NCBI GenBank assembly: GCA_003254885.1
Contig: QANT01000516.1
Coordinates: 24,420 to 88,419 of the forward strand
Reading direction: 5' to 3'
DNA length: 64,000 bases
Source: Purshia tridentata
Lineage: Eukaryota; Streptophyta; Magnoliopsida; Rosales; Rosaceae
The notes beneath the pieces were generated by a model. That model was not told where the DNA came from, ran no database searches, and saw only the letters and a program-made list of their open reading frames with translations. The position numbers were made by a program, and so were the translations under genes. Of the stretch, positions 58,992-64,000 are shown piece after piece (within the stretch, counting starts at the first letter, position 1; each line of letters starts with the position of its first letter).

Positions 58992-58999
58992 CTTGTGAG
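58992..58999. repeat. 8-bp target site duplication, right copy
   Basis: CTTGTGAG, identical to 53178-53185. Confidence 0.85.
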
Positions 59000-59370
59000 A
59001 CATGGGTTCCTTAGCCAGTGCAATTGTACCATTGTTGTCACAAAACAAGGGCAATGCCTCTTTGATAAATGGGACCACTCCAAGCTCATCAACAAACTTT
59101 TTAATCTAGTAAGCCTCTTTCACAACCTCAGACGTTGCGATTTATTTGGCTTCAGTTGTGGAGTCTACCAAAGTATTCTACTTACAACTTCACCAACTAA
59201 CTGCTCCACCAATCAAGATGAAGACATACCCAAAAGTTGACTTAAAATCATCAGGTTGGATGAAAAGTCAAAATTTGTATACTTGTCAACTCTCATCTTG
59301 CCCCTTCCATATACAAGGAAGAGATGTTTTGTCCTCAAATATTTGAGAATAACCTTAGTGTTATTCTAGT
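59000..59370 (-). pseudogene. Older Copia RNase H relic (target of the hAT element)
   Basis: The minus strand reads, with stops, pieces of a second Copia lineage: LFLVYG-type sequence, PDDFKSTFGYVFILIGGAVSW, NTLVDSTTEA, IKKFVDELGVVPFIKEALPL and FCDNNGTIALAKEPMSHK. The hAT-like element entered right after EPMSHK. The expected continuation is only weakly visible below 53178. Confidence 0.8.
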
Positions 59371-61409
59371 TCTCCATGCCTTAATTAGACTTATATCTGC
59401 TTGTGTTGCTAATAGTAAAGCTTATATCAATTAGGGCAAAAACTGACAAAACTGAACATTTCGGTTTGTTGATTTTTTATTTTATTTTCGGTGGAAGATC
59501 ATTTTACAGTCGGTTTTCCATAACGACTAACCTCAGACGATGCTCTGGTTTCTTAAATTGGCATTTTGACCTAAACGACCAACATGTATATATTTATATA
59601 TGTATTATTATTTTTTTAAATAGATGGGTGATTATAGACAATTCGATTTCAGATGTATGTGATTATCATGCACCCTACCTCATCTAATCATCCTACCAAA
59701 AAAATATAAATATAAAACAGAAAAACACAAACTCTCCGGGTGGACGGCATCGATCGTAAGGTGGATCTACAGTCTTGAAGCTCCTTCTCCTGAGTCGACC
59801 TTTGCTTTTGGGCAAAAGTTTGCTTCCTTGCCTGTTCTTCTAGTTGACCAAGTTGTGGTGCCTTTTTTCCATTGCTTCGGGGGCACTTGGTGAGGAGCAT
59901 TGTTTTGAGGGAGGGAAAGCGCGGTTGACAAGCCACTTCGAGAAGACGACTGGACTGGAGTGCTTTCATCAAATGATGCATGTGGGCTGGGCCATTCCCA
60001 TCCCAATGGGTGGCCCGATTCGGCCTGGTGTGGAGCACGAACGCTATCTCGCTACTTACTTCAGGCTTACGAAAATGCCTTGAGTTTGTTTGTCTTTGTC
60101 TTGAGTTAGTTCCCCCCGAGGGGGATTGGCCACCCAGCCCTCAAAGTTTCTCATAGGTCCACTCCCTTTTAGCTTCTTAGCCCTTTCAGCCTGTCGACCC
60201 TCTCAGTATCTCTCTCAGCCCCAATCGATTCACCCAACCACTCTTTAAGTCTACATCTCTCTCACTCTCAGTCTCTCTCGACTCTCACTCACTCTCAGAA
60301 ACTCTCTCTCTCTCTATCACAATCTGTAGAACCCCAAATTTTAAAGTGGGTTAAGGTGCTACTTAGTTAGTCATTTATTTTTGTTACTAATTGCCATATT
60401 TTAAAACTCAAATGTGGATTTAATCCACAAGCTTTCTTTTATGGAAACTTATTTTGTATATTGGTTGGTTCAATTATTAATTGTACATTTATGCAATTGT
60501 AGCAATCTTAGTCCTAACTTTTATTCATACACTGGATTAAGATTTTCATATTGAGACATGGTCACATTTGCACAACTCTTATACTTAAATTCTGTGTAAA
60601 ACGTGGTGATTTATTTGGTTTAAAAATCTTAATTTACTTCAGTGGTCAAAAAAAAAAAATCTTAATTTACTTATAAGTAATATTTCCAGATTTCATGTAT
60701 GCTTACACTTGTATGTTTTATGCTTATTACTCTGCATGCTCAAAAGGAATACCAAAGAGTTAAGGGTTTGACCACCTAAATCCTAATGTTGACCGGCCTT
60801 AGTAACTAGGACTAGAAACCTAGGATTACTTGGAGAAGAAGCTAAAAAAGTGACTTTGCTAAGGGATGGTTATCATGTCTTAGGTTGAGTAAGGTTTTGA
60901 TTTTGAGAAGAAAAGAAATTAAAATAATGATAATAATGAGGTTTAAATAGAAGTATCAGCATGTAAAAGCCTTTGATTGGTTAATGGACTATTAAACCTA
61001 GTCCAATAGGTTAATCATCCTCTTAATTAGGCCTTAAGGGATTTGCCAGGCACTTAGAGCCTCTTGGGAAACCAAAAAACTTGTTAGCCAACCACTTAAA
61101 CCTCTTCTCACACCAAAAGTATAGATCAAGGAAGTAACTCTTCACTTTCCCTCTAACAGCCATATCATTCTCTTTAAAAACCGAGCTTTATTCAAACAAA
61201 CTTATCCCACATTAATTCATAAAGCAATGAGAAAACTAAAAACAGAGATAAAGAGAGAGAGAGAAAAAAGGATATTCAAGAAGAGAAAATCAAGTTGCTG
61301 GAGAAAGAAAGCTGCAGCCTACATTGTCCTTCGATAAAGACTTTGGTAAGGAAACTTAACCTTTTCTTTGTGTATATTAGGAGGTTGGATTCTAGAAATT
61401 AAGTTTTGA
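59371..61409. other. Spacer without a recognised gene
   Basis: It contains short frames of unclear origin at 59688-60083. The segment from about 60328 (TGTAGAACCCCAAATTTT) has the look of a Gypsy LTR start, but no second LTR copy was found in the window. Confidence 0.4.
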
Positions 61410-62173
61410 TTAATTGGCTAGGGCTACAGGCAATATGAAAAGTTCAAAGGTTTCTTTATTATTTTTTTTGTTAATTTTCTGTTTGGCAGTTTTTCCATCT
61501 CTTGACGTTACTCTATTGTTTTCAAATTCTATATTGATTTTAGAAGAAATTTGGCTTCTTCTCACCAACAATGTACCTCTGATCTCATACTTAAGACCTT
61601 GAAAGAACTTCATAGTCTTAGTCTTTTCATCATTCATGATTGCCTTAGCGTATCATCCAAGATCAGTAAATTTGGCAACATACTCAGGAATAGTCATGTT
61701 CATTGCCTGGCCTACTCCAGACTCATCAATTCTCCTAGCTTACTCTGCTCCAACAACGGAGGGAAATAACAATTGTAGAAGTGTTCCTCAAACTTTTTCC
61801 ATGTGATTGTGGCAACATTCTCTACTCAATCATGGATAGTTTTCCACCATGCATTTGTTTTACCATCCAAAATGTGAGTTGCCAACCAAATTCTATACTC
61901 AGGCAGAACATTAATCGAATTTAGTTTCTTCTGGACATTTTGAATCCATATCTCTGCTCTATCCTCCTACGTCTCAAAACTTCCATAGTAGTGCATTGGC
62001 TTTTTCTTAAGAAACCGATCATAAAAATGACATTGACACTTCTCCTTGCGCTCTTCAGGAGTTAATTGTTCTTCGGCCTAATTAGTGAGAAAAGTTTGAA
62101 ACATCCAGGTGAATTGTTAAGCGTTAAACTTATTCTAGTTATGTTGTGCTTAGTTGAGTCTTCGGGGCGGCAT
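61410..62173 (-). pseudogene. Gypsy gag remnant
   Basis: An ATG at 62173 begins MPPRRLN followed by a stop; Gypsy gag genes of plants often start MPPRR. Further down the minus strand are EDRAEIWIQNVQKKLNSI, YRIWLATHILDGKTNAWW, ATITWKKFEEHFYNCYFPPL and MNDEKTKTMKFFQGLKYEIR, which follow the retrotransposon gag (PF03732-type) order. Several stops and shifts are present. Confidence 0.75.
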
Positions 62174-62930
62174 AGCCCACGATCAAAGTATACCACCAAT
62201 CATCTAAGTACGGGTGGAATAGCTCATTGTGGAGGGTGCAGAACGTGGCAGGGGCATTGGTGAGTCCAAAAGGCATAACCAACAACAATTCTGAAGTTAG
62301 AACAAAACATTTGGAATAATATGGAATGTAAAGAATAAAATTTTTTTTGAAGAGCATAACCAAATCAAACGCCCCTTTATTAGTAAGGTTGCTTGCTTGT
62401 CACACAGGTCGTCTTTGGCTCGTCTCCTTCCGCGATACGCATTTGGTAGTAGCCCAACCGTAGATCCAACTTCGAGAAGTATCTCGCGCTTATTGATTAG
62501 GGCGAAGAAGTCTGCAATCAAAGTGGATACTTGTTCTTGATGGTTAGGTTACCTTGTTGAGCGCCCGATAATCAATGCACAAGGCTACCGCTTCTTCTGG
62601 AATAAATAAAACAGGGGCTCCCCCCTAGGGAAAACCTGCCTTGGAGGCTGGAATATAAATAGGCCTCAATGAGTTCCTGAAATTTTTTCCTGAGCTCAAC
62701 CAAACCCCTTAAACTAATAGATGCTAGTTGGGGGGGCCATCTGCTAAACCCAGCCCCAGTCTAAGTAAAAGGGGGTTTGGCTCCAGGCTCCAACTCGATC
62801 TTGTGGTAGACTGCCCCTCCTAGGGGGCACTTGGCAACAACTCACTCGTGGGGCATGATATCCCAAAATTCCTCAAGTACTTGCTGCACTTCCTGAGAAA
62901 GAAGTCGTCTTGGTATTGGATCCGCTCTTC
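62174..62930 (-). pseudogene. Gypsy reverse transcriptase remnant
   Basis: On the minus strand: VLEEFWDIMPHELLPSAP, YHKIELEPGAKPP, GGAPVLFIPEEAVALCIDYR, ALNKVT, KDDLCDKQATL, and MPFGLTNAPATFCTLHNELF. These are the pre-RT linker and early RT motifs of Ty3/Gypsy. A short insertion near 62285-62350 splits the domain just before MPFGLTN. The YLDD catalytic segment is lost (HPYLDDWWYTL, then unrelated sequence). Confidence 0.85.
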
Positions 62931-62955
62931 TGTTAGCATGAACATGAATTAGATT

Positions 62956-63552
62956 CTATTCGTCTTCTTTATTCTTAAGGGAACCCCCCACCAGAACCAT
63001 TCTTAAGACCACCAAGCCCTCTCGAATGAGTTCTACTATAGAAGCTTTCAACGTACACCCAGGGACAAATCTTTCACTCACTGAGAAGTGAAACCCTGTG
63101 ACTAGATCGTCCTGAAGACGGATGCGACGGGAAGAAATGGCATTTGGAAGTGTTGCTGACTTAACATTTAGGTTTCGGCATAACAAAGCTTGCACTGTCT
63201 TTTCGCACTTAGGCGCACAGCGTGCAATTGGTAATGATTCTACTACGGTGCCACAAATTCGCAAACTGATCCTAAGTAATCGTTGTTGTTCATTGGATTC
63301 CGGAGGAACTACTTCGTTAGGATTGGGGAATTGCTGCGATTCTTCCTGAATAGCCTGGATTCTACCGTCGAGAGTCACTTTGAAAGTATTACCTAAACTC
63401 TTACGACTCAATATGATAAAGCCTATAAAACAACGAGCTACTATCATTTCTTCATTATAGATTGAGATCTTCTTCGAACTTAATGCACAAATAGATGGAA
63501 TAGCAGCAAATAGCATCTTTCTAGCATGCATATTCGTGGAAGTAAATCTCAT
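62956..63552 (-). pseudogene. atp4: atp4 (orf25), mitochondrial ATP synthase subunit b, complete copy
   Basis: A 198-residue open frame that matches plant mitochondrial atp4 from end to end: MRFTSTNMHARKMLFAAI, KKISIYNEEMIVARCFIGF, LDGRIQAIQEESQQFPNPN, VVESLPIARCAPKCEK, ALLCRNLNVKSATL, down to VGGSLKNKEDE. In mitochondria it forms part of the Fo stalk of ATP synthase. Positions that are normally changed by C-to-U editing appear in DNA form (for example Pro and Ser where the mature protein has Leu), as expected for a DNA-level copy. In the nucleus it would lack a targeting signal and editing, so I call it a pseudogene. Confidence 0.85.
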
Positions 63553-63722
63553 TATGAAAGCTTATCCCTATCCTTTCAGCAACTGAACGGGAAGTGGTTT
63601 AGGAAAGGACTTTAGAATCGGATGCGCTCGCCCAGCGAGAAAGGCCCTGACCCTGCCAACCAAGTAAAAATAAAAAAGAAAGAAGAGAACTTCGTATTTT
63701 GGTAATTCTCTAGGAGTCATGT

Positions 63723-64000
63723 TTAACCTTGAATGCTATTAATAAATTCTACAGCAATAGTCCCTCGGACTCGGAAAGTAATAACGAAAATGGCTAACCC
63801 AATAGCGGATTCCGCAGCTGCCACCGTTGGAACCAATGAAGCAAATGATTGACCCATCATATCATCCGAAGAAACGGAAAATACCAAAAAGTTCGAATTC
63901 ACAGCTAATAACATTGATTCAATTGGCATTGACATAATAGGAATATTTCGTCTATTAAGGAGGATTCCCCGAATACCTAAAATAGAGATGATCATAGAAA
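63723..64000 (-). pseudogene. nad4L: nad4L, mitochondrial complex I subunit, 5' end cut by the window
   Basis: The minus strand reads [19 protein letters not shown], then [40 protein letters not shown] and [15 protein letters not shown] followed by a stop. This is NADH dehydrogenase subunit 4L lacking only its first few residues, which lie beyond 64000. Ser and Pro codons stand at several positions where the mature protein has Leu or Phe, matching unedited mitochondrial DNA. Confidence 0.88.

Larger units (their letters stand above)
62931..64000 (-). other. Mitochondrial DNA segment (NUMT), runs off the window
   Basis: It holds the mitochondrial nad4L-atp4 pair in its usual order and orientation. 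It begins just past the Gypsy remnant; the other edge is beyond 64000. Both reading frames are open, so the transfer is recent or the sequence is organelle DNA joined in assembly. Confidence 0.8.

Overview
This is nuclear DNA of a flowering plant: genes with introns, long AT-rich spacers, LTR retrotransposons, and scraps of plastid and mitochondrial DNA. The four full-length glycosyltransferases resemble the UGT71K group known from strawberry, apple and pear, so a rosaceous eudicot is likely. That is an inference from remembered family sequences, not from a search.

Layout. 1-2.2 kb: a secreted proline-rich X8-domain gene (minus). 3.2-4.4 kb: a minisatellite and an RNase H-like retroelement relic. 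5.1-6.1 kb: a small two-exon basic protein. 6.5-23.8 kb: a UGT71 cluster made of one minus-strand gene (6.5-7.9 kb), three plus-strand genes (14.1, 18.4 and 22.4 kb) and one UGT pseudogene (20.7 kb). A WNK-kinase relic and a PPR editing-factor gene sit inside the cluster. The 14.1 and 18.4 kb genes lie in two tandem units of about 3.3 and 3.9 kb. The second unit gained a solo LTR and a piece of plastid ycf1 after duplication. 26.5-29.6 kb: a nine-exon AINTEGUMENTA-like (AIL5/PLT5-type) transcription factor gene. 37.2-38.1 kb: an intronless ERF gene. 46.6-47.7 kb: a DUF1645 gene. 48.1-51.5 kb: a five-exon F-box gene (minus). 53-59.4 kb: nested transposons (Copia inside a hAT-like element inside an older Copia relic). 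61.4-62.9 kb: Gypsy remnants in an abnormal order. 62.9-64.0 kb: mitochondrial DNA with atp4 and the start-truncated nad4L, with codons that look unedited.

Functionally, the UGT cluster is the only set of genes likely to share a pathway (glucosylation of phenolic or other small acceptors). The remaining genes are single, unrelated loci: cell-wall binding, organelle RNA editing, meristem and organ-growth transcription control, ERF control, and protein turnover. The most notable observations are a 31-bp tandem duplication that breaks the PPR gene, a kinase-UGT chimeric pseudogene joined in frame at a short shared sequence, and target-site duplications that date the nested insertions relative to one another.
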